Source: Pleurotus djamor
Taxonomy: Eukaryota; Basidiomycota; Agaricomycetes; Agaricales; Pleurotaceae
Length of the DNA stretch: 64,000 bases
Direction of reading: 5' to 3'
Assembly: GCA_029747585.1 (NCBI GenBank)
Contig: JAPEVF010000002.1
Coordinates: 62,001 to 126,000, forward strand
The notes beneath the pieces are model-generated. The model did no database searches. It was given only the letters and a program-made list of their open reading frames with translations, and was not told where the DNA came from. This document shows, piece by piece, positions 45,429 through 56,158 of the stretch. Both the position numbers and the translations under genes were made by a program. Each line of letters starts with the position of its first letter. Position 1 is the first letter of the stretch.

Positions 45429-47280
45429 CTAAACGAGCTCCTGTATCCCCTGGCAAAGATGGTTCCAAAAAGACTCGCAAGTCTCCCGTTCGACGCCATT
45501 GTCATCGTAGGAGAGATTCAGTCGGAACTTTCCTCCAAACGTATATGCAAGGAGAAGCATTCCACCCGGCTTCTGACGGTTGCCTGCTGATATCGAGTGT
45601 AACTGAAGGTGAGGAAAAGCGCCATATTGAAATGTCTCGTCGACATTCCCCAAGCAAGAGACGCCAATGGTGGCAATTGAAGGCGACTTTGGGGTTGATC
45701 TCGAGGGAGGAGGCTGTACATTGACTTTGGTAGCATCCCCTATGGCCCACTCTCGAGCACGTTGGCTACGTTCGTAAGCCATCAAGCGGCTACGGGAGAT
45801 AAACATCGGGCTACTGATTTCCTTGGAACTTTGGCTCTTGGCCAGACGCGCGCGGTGCCAAAAAGCCCGGTTGGGATCAGACGGCAAGAACGATGGCAAG
45901 ACCACATTGAAGTACCCAATGGCCAAGAACAGGTAGGAGTCATGAAATGACTCTTTCTCGGGGAGGCGCGGGCGGACATTCACCGCGGAGTACATCATCC
46001 TAATGGGAAACTGTCAGTATATGTTGATAGAGGAGCTAAAAGACAAAGCACATGGGCATATCAATGTTCCCTCGATCGAGCCTTGTCCAAGCAAGGTTGC
46101 ACAGAGCAAACACAGCTCCAGAGACGGATACACGATGAGAGCGACAGAGCTTGAGCATGCGGGTCGTATCTTCGGTCGCAAAGGCGACCTCCCGAACGAC
46201 ACTATGTTGTATTCGATCAGGCGTTCGCGGAAACGGATGTCCACCCTGAATGAAGTCAGTGGATGGGAGGAGACCAAGTTGCGAGGGACACACAATCAAT
46301 TTATCTTGGTTTATTTGAAAGTCAACGATTTCGGCGGCGCGACGAAGTCGCCCACTGGAAGTGGAAGGTAGACGATGTTCCATGGGATGTGGGAGAACGG
46401 GAGACTGACATGAGAAGGATGAGACTGAGAGGCAATCTGGTAGAGAGAGGAGGATGCCTACACCAGCGAAGGCGGCGCGTCGTCGCAAAGCGCATTCTTC
46501 TTGGAAATCTAGCCATAGCTCATCGTCCGACGTAGCGCTTCCAAAGATGCAGAAAAAGTCATTGGCGAGTTTGATGAGGGATATTCCATCGCTGATGAAG
46601 TGGGTACTGCAGAGGAAGAATTGGCACTCTACGATGGGGTGTGGTCCAGAGTTTATTGAGGAGTCGCCCGTCTCTCGTTGCCCTTCAGAGACTGAAAAGA
46701 AGAGGTAGGATAGGCGTCGATCAGACAGAGTTCGGGGCCCATTTAGAAAAAGATTGGATAAATCTAGAAGGAGGCCTCAGCGAGTGGCTTTGATGTTCCG
46801 TGGTCATTACACCCACCATCTTTCTCCAGGGATGTAAAGCACATATTCTGCCTAGCATCATTGAGCGCGTGCTCGACCGTCCTCGGAGGGGAAAGGCTAG
46901 GTGGGTTTCGTTAATCAAGACGCGAAGGGGTGGCTAAACATCACATACAGGAACCTGACATTGTCATAGTCGCGCATTTCAACCATTGACGCGAGCATCG
47001 GGTGTCTGAGACGAAGGAAGGCCCAAGCCAGTGAAACACGGGCATGGGTAGCTATGACCTTTGGACAGCGAAACCCCACATCGAGGTACCTAGGTTGCAA
47101 GTCTCGCCATGAAACACGATAAATCGACGAGAAGATGGACACAACGCACAAATCATTGACCCCATTTTGGCGAGACGGTAAATAATAAGCCAACTCGCTG
47201 TCCCCCAATTGTCGGCCAAAGGAAGTATCCTTAGAAATACCTGGGCTTCGAACATCTGGTGAAGGCGTTGACAGAGACAT
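45429..47280 (-). CDS. condensation-like acyltransferase, copy 1
   Basis: Seven exons with six short introns splice in frame. The N terminus reads MSLSTPSPDVRSPGI and then FGRQLGDSELAYYLPSRQNG. The segment CPKVIATHARVSLAWAFLRL precedes the catalytic region CSTHFISDGISLIKLANDFF, where the usual HHxxxDG of CoA-dependent acyltransferases is THxxxDG. The C-terminal half holds MMYSAVNVRPRLPEKESFHD, FLAIGYFNVVLPSFLP, ATIGVSCLGNVD and GGMLLLAYTFGGKFRLNLSY (stop 45431-45429). By fold it should move an acyl group from CoA to an alcohol or amine, as in fungal secondary-metabolite acetyltransferases; the substrate is unknown. An in-frame upstream ATG at 47343 is possible. Copy 2 lies immediately upstream and has the same intron positions. 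Confidence 0.75.
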
Positions 47281-47459
47281 TGTACCGAAGAAACCACCGA
47301 GTGCTGAACGTTGACCATTTTCTTTGACGTCCAAGGGGACCAAATTGAAAAACCGTTCAGGTTCCTGCAGGAGCCACTAAAATGTGTCAGGCCCCACGCA
47401 AGGCTTCAGACTAAAGAGCAGGGTTCGATTAGCATTACGTAATAAAATAAAGTCAAATT

Positions 47460-49415
47460 CTATCGCGAAAGAAACTCCGTGACCCCATCGACCACATTCT
47501 TCCAAAAGGTTTGCACCATCTCAGCCTCGAATCCATTCTCATCATAACCAAGGCTCAGCCAGAGCTTACCAGCAAAGGTATACCCAAATAGCAGCATGCC
47601 ACCTGGTCGCTGACGGGAGCCAGTCGTCAATGTATGGAGAGAGATATCGGGGAAATTACTGTGTTTGTAAATCCCATCCAAATTTCCAAGCAAAGATAGT
47701 CCGATCGTAGCAACTGAAGGGGGCTTCGTATTGGTAGGCTTTGCTTTCGGTATAGGCGCTTTCCAGGTACCATTAGCCTTCGCGTCGTCTTCTTTCGCCC
47801 AACCCTTGGCGCGTTCGCCACGTTCGGAGGCTGTCAGACGACTCCGAGAGACAACCATCGGATTCTTGGCTGCTCGCGTGCTCTGGTCCTTGGCGATGCG
47901 GGCTCGATGCCAGAACGTCCTTTCCACTTCAGTGATTGGGAGGAAGGAAGGCAAAACGACGTTGAAGTAACCAATCGCAAGGAACCAGTAGGACTCCGAG
48001 CCCAATTTGTTGGTCACAAGGTAAGGTCGGATGTTCAACGCAGAATACATCATCCTGCCTTGATAGTAAGACAAACGGATCAGAAAGGAAGCGTGGCACG
48101 ACGTACATGGGTAATCCAGGGTTCCCTTTGTTCAACCTCGCCCAAGCGACGTTACATAGAGCGAATATAGCACTCGAGATAGAAACGCCGCGTGATTTGC
48201 ATAGCTTGAGGATTTTGACCGTATCTTCGCGTTCAAATGCGACAGTAGGTACGATGGTCCGACGAGCCTTTCCGGAAGTACGAGGGAAAGAATGCCCACC
48301 CTGTCAGGAAAGCTCAGAAATGTTGGTTGCGGCGAGGAGTATGCAGGGACATACAATACACTTGTCCTGGCTGATCTGGTGATCGATGCGTTCTACAGCG
48401 TGGCGAAACCGTCCGCCAACAACAGGTGGAAGCCGTTCCTCCATTGGTGGAGGCAGAACGGGGGACTTCAATCAAGCGACATGTCAGTAGGCGATTGGAC
48501 GGAGACGAGAATCGACTCACATTGGCGGACCATTCATCGCGGAGGATCGCCTGTAACTCAACATCCGATTTGCTACTTCCAAAAAGGCTAAAGTAGTCAT
48601 TGGCGAACTGATGAAGGGCCATGCCATCACCGAGGAAGTGAGTGGCACATAGGAACCAATTGCATTCGACAAGTGGGTTGAGCTCAGTGTGAGAGGCGGA
48701 ACGGGATAGCGGAGGTGTAAGTGGCGGACTGGGGAGTGAATCGCCATTCCCATGCTGTCCAGGCACTGAGAAAAATAGGTAGGATAGATGGTCATTGGAC
48801 AATGTCCGAGGCCCGTTCAAGTACTGTTCGAGTAATTCTACAGAGCCATACGTCAGAGGAAGCGGCGTCTCGAGGACATGACAGGCAAATTACCATCTTT
48901 CGAAAGGGAGCTGAAAGAGAAATTATCCCTAGCCTCTTCAATGGCCCGGTCAGCCGATGCCGGAGGGGTGAATCTAATGGGCGATTAGTGCGTATTTCTT
49001 TGAAGATGTAGTATGCACGCCTACATGAATTTCACGTCGTCATAGTCGTTCATACGAACGACTGATGCGAGAAGTGGATGTCTGTTGCGAAGGATCGTCC
49101 AGACCAAGTTGACTCTAGCACTTGTTGCGATGCTTTGAGGTGCCTTGAAGCCGATATGGAGGTACCTACAACCGATCGCATATAAGAAAGAGAGATGAAT
49201 CAAACTGAGCAGAGGACGCACATATCGTTCACACCGCTCTCCCTAGACGGCAGATAATATGAGAGTTCGCTGTCGCCCATGCATCGCTCAAAGGATGTCT
49301 TTGAACGCGATGGCACGGGGGCGTCGGTATGGACATCGGAGCTTCCTAACGATGCATCGAGATGGCCGACAGAGAAGGGTGCAGACTCTAGCGGGGGAGT
49401 GGGAAGAGCGGCCAT
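47460..49415 (-). CDS. condensation-like acyltransferase, copy 2
   Basis: This is a tandem paralogue of copy 1 with the same seven-exon structure. It starts MAALPTPPLESAPFSVGHLD and contains CMGDSELSYYLPSRESG, RVNLVWTILRNRHPLLASVV and the catalytic segment CATHFLGDGMALHQFANDYF (THxxxDG). It continues through VKILKLCKSRGVSISSAIFA, YWFLAIGYFNVVLPSFLP and GGMLLFGYTFAGKLWLSLGY to VDGVTEFLSR (stop 47462-47460). Compared with copy 1 it carries a longer insert (DAKANGTWKAPIPKAKPTN) and a longer Ser/Pro linker before the active site. Only about 180 bases separate the two genes. The substrate is unknown. Confidence 0.78.
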
Positions 49416-50442
49416 GCTAGCAATGGGTCTGAAAGAAGTTGGGTTGTTGAAAGCATTTTACGCTAGCAACTTGTATTATTCTTGTCTGAACGGCATGTTT
49501 CTCCAACGGTCTTGTATCGTGTTGACGCCGAGATCTTGATGAACCATACCACACGTGGCCCTCACTATAACGATCTCTTGAACGTTGAGCCAGTCTCAGG
49601 TCCCAGCTACTTTTGGGTTCCTGTCAACAGAACTAAAAGCGAGCCAGTGGTGGTTAGCCCGCCAAGATCTAGTTGCAACGGTGGACCCAGGCCGTCCATT
49701 CGTGTGATCCGAGTGTTTGTAGGAAGATTGTACGTACTTCTGTGGGCATCAGATCACCGGTTAACAGCCGAACCACTTCGCAAAGAACTGGTGAAACCAT
49801 ATGCCATGACGGGAAGTCGAGACGGACGAGGAATCGCGGTGATTGGAGGCGCGATCAATTGAGACTAGGGCGCTTAGTCGATGGGCATTTCAAATCTAGG
49901 TCGGGCAGCCAATCACCAGCCTTGCACGTATATCATGCCGTACTTGCACAGCGCATATGTTGTGTTTGATGTGGACTCTCTCAGGTCATGAGGGGGATGG
50001 CACTTGAGATGAACATACCATACGTGAGACAGCTGACATGGGAATATCGATGATGGCCCGCGAACTGGTGCGATGGGAAAACCTGGCATATGGTGGGAGA
50101 CATTGCAATGCGCGCCTTGCGACGAGGTGGCAAATTTAGTGGTCATTCCATGAGGTACCTATACATTCGTTCCTCGACTAACCTGCACTCGATACGATCC
50201 TGCGGGTAGGCAGCGGCGTAAATCCCACGTCCAACAGGTTCGACAGACTTCGATGGTGGCGAGGTTGCTGGCAATGAAGCGACACCTTGTCTCCGAAAGG
50301 CCTTTCGAAAGTCGAGGCCCATTGATGCTTCGACAATGGAGCATGGAATTGAACGAGAGTCGAGGTCTAAATTTGATGGTCCATGATATTCCACAACATT
50401 GTTCTCTACGAACTTACGAGAAGTGAGTCAAATAGCATTACA
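49416..50442. other. intergenic, no gene seen
   Basis: About 1 kb separates the start of acyltransferase copy 2 from the stop of the transporter. A plus-strand frame of 126 codons (49482-49862) has no domain, no splice context and unremarkable composition. Confidence 0.45.
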
Positions 50443-51823
50443 CTACTTTTCATCTTCATCAAGCTTTTCAGGTGCTTTCCATATCGTTGTATCTACACTC
50501 TCGTCACCCTTCGCGGCAGTAGAGGGACCTGATTCGATGTCAGCCGGACGACGCGGAGGTGCCGATGCTGTCTCCTTGTGCTTGACCCATGTAAAGAGCC
50601 TGAAATAGCCGTTATGACATGGAATTTATACATAAAAGGAGCACCTACATAGTTCCCGCCAAAATAACCATGATAGAAGTTGCTCGGTTGCTGTGGGTAT
50701 GTGTCAATCAGGTACTTCGCTCTGATAGAGAGGCAGACACATACACCGTGAGGACATCACTGAATATCCATACCCCAAGAAGGGTTTGAAGAACCGATCT
50801 GGCCGCCTGCAAAGTTACGCGGTTTTAGCCACGATAATTCAGGGGAGAACAATGGAAGTAGGTGGACTTACACTGGAGAACATGTGCGTGACTGGGCTGG
50901 TAACCTTGATGCTGAGCAAGCCGGCGACGCAGAGTAAGAATCCGAACACGCCAGTCACCAAGGTGCCCCATAGAAAGACGTTTGGATTCCATTTGGAATC
51001 AGAAAGGAGGTTCTGGAGAATGATGGTTTCCCCATGGAAAAACACGAATGGGAGCACCATTACAGCGGACCCAAGATTAGTCCAGTATGCTAGTTGGATT
51101 GCGGAGTTATTGCAGTAGGGAAGTGAGGTCTTGATGAGCACGGCATGAATAGCGATGAATAAAGACGAGCAAACGCCGTAGAAGAGAGATAGAAGCGAAG
51201 GTGTGGCTGTAGTTGGTAATGAGGAAGAGGGTGTTACGCCAAGCAAGAAACCGAGTGTAACGATTGCTGCTGTTCCGATTATCCTTTGCGAAGGCGTGGA
51301 TTTGGTGACGAGACTCGAGATCAATATTGTTAGAGGGAGGTTGAGACCTCGTGCAATCTAAAGTAATGTAAATGGATGAAGTGCAACGAAGTATAAGAAG
51401 GTAGCACGAACCTGAAAGAAGGAAGCTTCCACATCGCGCAGGCAGAGGGTATTGAAGACCAAGCCAATTATATTGACTGCAACAACAGGGACAAGCTTCT
51501 TCGCGGTTTCGACTTCAAGTTTTGGTAGGTCGATGCGTTTTGTGATCAAAGCCGACGCGTGAAGAAGTACCACGGCAATGAGTAACTGGAAAAGAAGGAA
51601 TAGTAGTGGTAAATCGGGTGCGTTATTCAAGACAGCCTTGTTTCTAAGATAGCGATGTAAGATCCCTGCTCGCTGCCTGCTGGACAGGACTTACACAAAG
51701 ACCATCTAGCATGCAATGAGTATCGTACGATATCGCAAGTTCCTGGATAGTACTCACCACGAGCGCAGCACACATGTAGAAGCTGACCACCGCCGCGACT
51801 TGCATCCTGGTATTCGACGACAT
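50443..51823 (-). CDS. GDP-fucose-type nucleotide-sugar transporter (SLC35C1-like)
   Basis: Seven exons splice in frame. The start MSSNTRMQVAAVVSFYMCAA leads through two tiny exons into MVFVNKAVLN, the N-terminal NKAxL motif of SLC35C1-type transporters. About ten membrane helices follow, including LLFLLFQLLIAVVLLHAS, KLVPVVAVNIIGLVFNTLCL, ARGLNLPLTILISSLVT, IIGTAAIVTLGFLLGV, FLLCVAGLLSIKVTSPVTHM and IMVILAGTMLFTWVKHKE. The cytosolic tail is acidic and ends KLDEDEK (stop 50445-50443). The family carries GDP-sugars into the Golgi lumen in exchange for GMP. The specificity for GDP-fucose is inferred from similarity and from the divergent O-fucosyltransferase-like gene next to it. Confidence 0.8.
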
Positions 51824-52178
51824 GTTGGCGCGAAGAGGAGATGTCCCCAAAACTATGAGACGGGGTATAAAAGCGCATTGGCCAGGGAATTTGGATCAAG
51901 AGAACAGCAACACATTTTCCGCCTGGAAGTGAGACCCATATGGATGAAACAGAACGGAGGAACCAGTTCAACTGAGCCGCGGCTGCCGGGCTGAGCTTTA
52001 TTTAACCTTCTGTATTACACCTTCCCGATATGGAATAGACCCTGTTTGGGTGCGTGCCTTGTCCGACTATTGTGTCCGTTAGCGCGAAGATGGGGAAAAA
52101 CAAAACAACCCTGCGCCATCACTCACTGTCGCTGCGTCCGGCTTGTCTTGTCGTCCGAAGCCCCCACCTTCTCTTTGA
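51824..52178. promoter_or_regulatory. shared promoter region of transporter and fucosyltransferase-like gene
   Basis: 355 bases lie between the two divergent start codons, with no coding exon. Such an arrangement allows co-regulation, but I see no specific regulator motif that I would defend. Confidence 0.35.
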
Positions 52179-54060
52179 ATGTCTCCTGCCTCAAGAAACT
52201 CAGAGGACTCGCTGCTGCCCGACCATTCAACTTTTATCGATGACAAGACCATGAGCCTTCAGTGGGGACGACGACCGACGATACCTGCAAAAAGACGAGC
52301 CTTCATTATCGCAGCCTGCTCGACATTGGCCCTTACTTCTGTCCTTGGCTTTCTATACTTTGCTTTTTGGACGACCCATGTCCCCCAGACGATCCTCGAA
52401 CCCGAACCTGCTCCTTCACCAGTTCCCGTACTACCCACTGTCGCTCACAATGTCTCTACCCAAGTCACCCTCGATCCCCTAAGTCCTTTAGCATCTCTAA
52501 TGGGGCCGCCGACTGCAAGCTTCCGGGGTGAGCATTGTCCGTTCTTCATGGGAAATGGTTGTACTCACCCACTTCACAGACAACTTGCGTCCCGAACTGA
52601 AGTATATCTCATCTTGGCCTTCAGCAGGTTGGAGTGAGTCTTCAAAATCTCGTTTCACCAGCATGTTGATTGACAGATCTTCAGCAAACGATGTGATGAC
52701 CTATGTGCGTTCCCAGCCTTACCGCGTCATCGACACATCCTCATTCATTTTATGTTCTTAGGGAAATCTGATATACCTTGGACTCATCACCGACCGCATA
52801 CCCATTGTCCCAATGTTCACCCCTTCACACATCGGTGGCTCGGTTCCTCCCATCCCGTTCGGGGAAGTTTTCGACGTTCCGCGGCTTCGTCGCCTCCTCG
52901 GCAAACCCGTACTCGAGTGGCGCGAAGTGAAAGACCCCTCGAGCGAAACAGTGGACGACATCGGCTGCTGGAACCTTTGGGAATCCGTACAATACCATGA
53001 GCACTACCCGCGTCGCAGTCCCGTTCCAGGGCACATTAAACTCGGTAAAGCCTTCCCTTGGCCATCTTCTAACTTTGTCACTGATCCGCCCCAGATATTT
53101 CTTATACCAAAACCCCGGATTGGACTAAAATGATACCCAACTTCGAGCACGACAAAAGCAGTACATTTTGGAGCCTTGCCAGTTTGGCTTTCCCTGAAAC
53201 CCGAGAAAAGAGCTTGGTCACGCCGTTGGCGTCTCCGGAACACAAAGTATCGCTTCCGCCTGATGAACATCTCTTGTGTTTTGATTATTTGTACTATGTG
53301 TGTGCTCAACAGGTGAGCTATCACATTGCGGAGCCTTCATTTGATGAATCCACTAACGGAGTATATACCAGTCCTTTGAGTGGGAGAAGGACTTCAGCCC
53401 TGCATGGCGATATGTGGGCACGCACATGTACTGGACCACGGCTTTGGCAGACCTCGCCGAAAAGTACGTCCGTGCCACGATCGGAATGGACGAAGACGAA
53501 CCAACACCCCCAGTTCGTATCCTTTCTTTCTTTCTTCGTCTTCTCCAGGTTAAACGTGATCCGTAGTACATTTCCATCCATGTTCGGCATGGTGACTTCG
53601 GAAACTGGTGCCGCGATATGCACGTACCTATCGAAGAGTGTTTTGCCCCCATTTCGGCGTTTGCTCGCCGTGTTCAAGAGGTTAAGGATGAACTCATGGA
53701 ACGTAAGGGCATCGATGTCCGACATGTAATCATGACTAGCGATGAACGGAATGCGACGTGGTGGGGTGAAGTGGCCGAACAAGGCTGGCTCAGTGTCAAT
53801 CACTCCAAAACCGCTGAGTTATATGGCACCTGGTGAGTATTTGAACCCTCCTTGAGGACTGCACGACGCACTGAACTGACGCCACATAAACGTGTAGGTA
53901 CCCTCTCCTCATTGACGCTGTTATCCAGTCGAATGGTCTGGGTCTTGTTGGAACAGACCGATCCACCATGTCGATCGTCGCTCTGCGACGCGTTCAGTCA
54001 TGGCACGACGGTGCGGTTCGTCTGGTGAAATGGGGAAGCCTAGGTGCAGATGACCATTGA
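52179..54060 (+). CDS. O-fucosyltransferase-like protein (type II membrane)
   Basis: Eight exons splice in frame from MSPASRNSEDSLLPDHS to LGADDH (TGA 54058-54060). A signal anchor is visible (FIIAACSTLALTSVLGFLYF), followed by a Pro-rich stem. The catalytic part contains ISSWPSAGWTNDVMTYGNLI, the GDP-sugar-binding motif YISIHVRHGDFGNWC (HxRxGDF), IMTSDERNATWWGEV, and a C-terminal LGLVGTDRSTMSIVALRRVQ block. These features match the GDP-fucose protein O-fucosyltransferase-like family that many mushrooms carry. It would act in the ER or Golgi lumen; the acceptor is unknown. The divergent neighbour is a GDP-fucose-type transporter. Confidence 0.78.
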
Positions 54061-54398
54061 TTCCTTGGACAGTATATATCATTCATTTAAGTCATTCATT
54101 TATGCCGAGCTAATCACTAGGAGTAGCACAATCTCTTATTAAATGGACGCAATAGGTAGTGCGATGTAACACTGACAGTAGATGTCCTGTAGCTGGTTAT
54201 AGTCGCGGATATGGCAATCATCGTCTCCGACCGGCGGAGGCACAATCATCTACGCAGAAGTGCTGGTCATACGACTAGAAGTCGAGGCCTCGAGGTACGA
54301 CACGAGGTTTGCAATGGAAGTCGAGGATCGGAGGAAGTGGTCGAGGATGCTCACGTGCGGAGGGCTGATCGCGTTCCGGAGGCGTCTGTTTCCTGTTC
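54061..54398. other. intergenic, no gene seen
   Basis: This is 338 bases between two plus-strand genes. Open frames here (for example 54211-54528) are in other frames of the following gene and have no domain. Confidence 0.45.
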
Positions 54399-55619
54399 AT
54401 GCACTTTCACGTCTTGGGCATTGGACCCGTTGGTTCTCTCATTGCCTTCCACCTGCGTCGTTCCCTTCCTTCGAACCATGCAATCACCCTCGTCTACAAA
54501 AGCTACACGCAAAGTCAGGATGCCTTGAAGCAAGGCGGTCAAATCGCCGTAGAAAGCAATGGGCTGCTCTCTTCGGCCAAGGGCTTCAGAAGAGAATCTG
54601 TCGAAATTCCCCGCATCTCAGCAGCGACGAAAAAACCAGCTCAGGTGGTGTTGCCTGATGACTCCGATTCGCCGAGTATGCTGGAGCCCGACAATACCAT
54701 CGAGTCCTTAATTGTCACTACCAAGGCACACCAAACCGTGCCCGCGATTCAGCAACTCCTCCCGCGACTTGCAAGCAATGCTACCATCGTTCTTCTGCAG
54801 AACGGGATGGGCGTATACGAGAAGCTCATTTCAGACGTCTTCCGGAACCCGGCGCACCGTCCCCACTTTCTCCTTGCTTCGAACACACATGGTGCCTTTC
54901 TCAGAGGCGGGAACCAGGTCGTTCATGCCGGCCATGGTAGTATCGAGTTTGGAATTGTCCCCGATACTAACGGTCGAAACTACGAGACCGGATTCCGCGA
55001 ATCAAACACCCCCCACCCACACGATATCATCCAGTCTCACGAAGACCCCGCTTTCCCCCAATACCGCTCCCTCCGAAACACGGTCGCTGCAATGCTGATG
55101 CTCAAGTCTCTCAACGTCAGCTGGAGACCCATGGCTGACATGCAAGTAACCATGCGCCGTAAGCTTGTCGTCAACTCGGTCATCAACCCCCTCACAGCAC
55201 TCATGGGTTGTCGAAACGGCGATATTTTCACGACGGAGGCATCTTTGCGGATAATGCGTCGGGTATGTCAAGAGGCCTACGACGCGTATCTAGCCCAGAT
55301 CCGTGCCGAAACACAAGAGTGGCTAGACAAGAAAGCTCAGGAAGGACACGATAGCAAGCAATTGCCAACAGGTCGCTTCCCCCGGGCATTGTCGCGTGTA
55401 GCGTTGGAATCGGAGTGTCGACGCGTTGCAGACTTGACGAAGGGAAATGTATCCTCAATGCTGTCTGACGTACGCCGGGGGAGACGGACGGAGATCGAGT
55501 TTTTGAATGGGTATCTGGTCGGGCTGGGTTCAACGTACAATGTTCCGATGCCTGCCAATGCTTTACTCATGAATCTTGTCAAGATGCGTAGTGCTATTCC
55601 AATCGACCAGATTTTTTAG
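54399..55619 (+). CDS. PAN5: 2-dehydropantoate 2-reductase (ketopantoate reductase)
   Basis: This is a single-exon gene of 406 residues. The N-terminal Rossmann fold begins MHFHVLGIGPVGSLIAFHL with the NADPH-binding GxGxxG. ESLIVTTKAHQTVPAIQQLL supplies the conserved TKA block, and IVLLQNGMGVYEKLI the NG motif. The C-terminal helical domain carries RKLVVNSVINPLTALMGCRN with the catalytic Lys and substrate-binding Asn. It continues through LSDVRRGRRTEIEFLNGYLV to the TAG at 55617-55619. It reduces ketopantoate to pantoate with NADPH in pantothenate/CoA synthesis. Compared with bacterial PanE (about 300 residues) it has inserts typical of fungal homologues. Confidence 0.92.
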   Translation: MHFHVLGIGPVGSLIAFHLRRSLPSNHAITLVYKSYTQSQDALKQGGQIAVESNGLLSSAKGFRRESVEIPRISAATKKPAQVVLPDDSDSPSMLEPDNTIESLIVTTKAHQTVPAIQQLLPRLASNATIVLLQNGMGVYEKLISDVFRNPAHRPHFLLASNTHGAFLRGGNQVVHAGHGSIEFGIVPDTNGRNYETGFRESNTPHPHDIIQSHEDPAFPQYRSLRNTVAAMLMLKSLNVSWRPMADMQVTMRRKLVVNSVINPLTALMGCRNGDIFTTEASLRIMRRVCQEAYDAYLAQIRAETQEWLDKKAQEGHDSKQLPTGRFPRALSRVALESECRRVADLTKGNVSSMLSDVRRGRRTEIEFLNGYLVGLGSTYNVPMPANALLMNLVKMRSAIPIDQIF

Positions 55620-56158
55620 CCTCCTGAGCGTGGGAATACGATTCACCCGCGCCTATTTAGGTCGAGCGGATGAATTTTTCGTTCATTGTGTTCCTCATCT
55701 TCTACTCTCGCAATATACAGTGTTTCTTCATTTTCTTTGTCTCGCAACTTCAATCGTTTTCGATCTTCTTCGAACATACCCCCCATGTACCAAGTCAAGG
55801 CCCCTCCTGCCCTCAAAGGGACTCATCCTCGAGGGGTCTGTTACGGTCATGGAAAAGCAAGACAGGTCAGTTGCCTTCCCTGTTCGATACCGTTTTGGTG
55901 TCGGCAGATTAGTGGGGGTCGATCTGTCTCAAGCTTTATTAGAGTTGAATGCAACGCCTCGTTTTACTAGAGGGTCCATGGTTGTGTTCGTAGTTTTAAG
56001 GCATACATACATTCCAAAAGTAACTGGTACAACAATTAGTACGTGGATAGAAGCAGATACATGTCATGGTAGCGCTGGTAATAAATTCGCATAGTGTACA
56101 CCAAGAAAAGATCAACCAAAAATCGTTGCAAGAGGCATCAGGCCGATCGACCAAGATC
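55620..56158. other. intergenic between convergent genes, no gene seen
   Basis: An open frame of 172 codons (55576-56094, +) overlaps the 3' end of the ketopantoate reductase gene in another frame. A short Cys-containing frame starts MYQVKAPPALKGTHPRGVCY at 55784. Neither has a domain or a supported structure. Confidence 0.4.

Noticed and set aside
55576..56094. 172-codon plus-strand frame
   Set aside because: It overlaps the ketopantoate reductase 3' end in another frame and has no family features.
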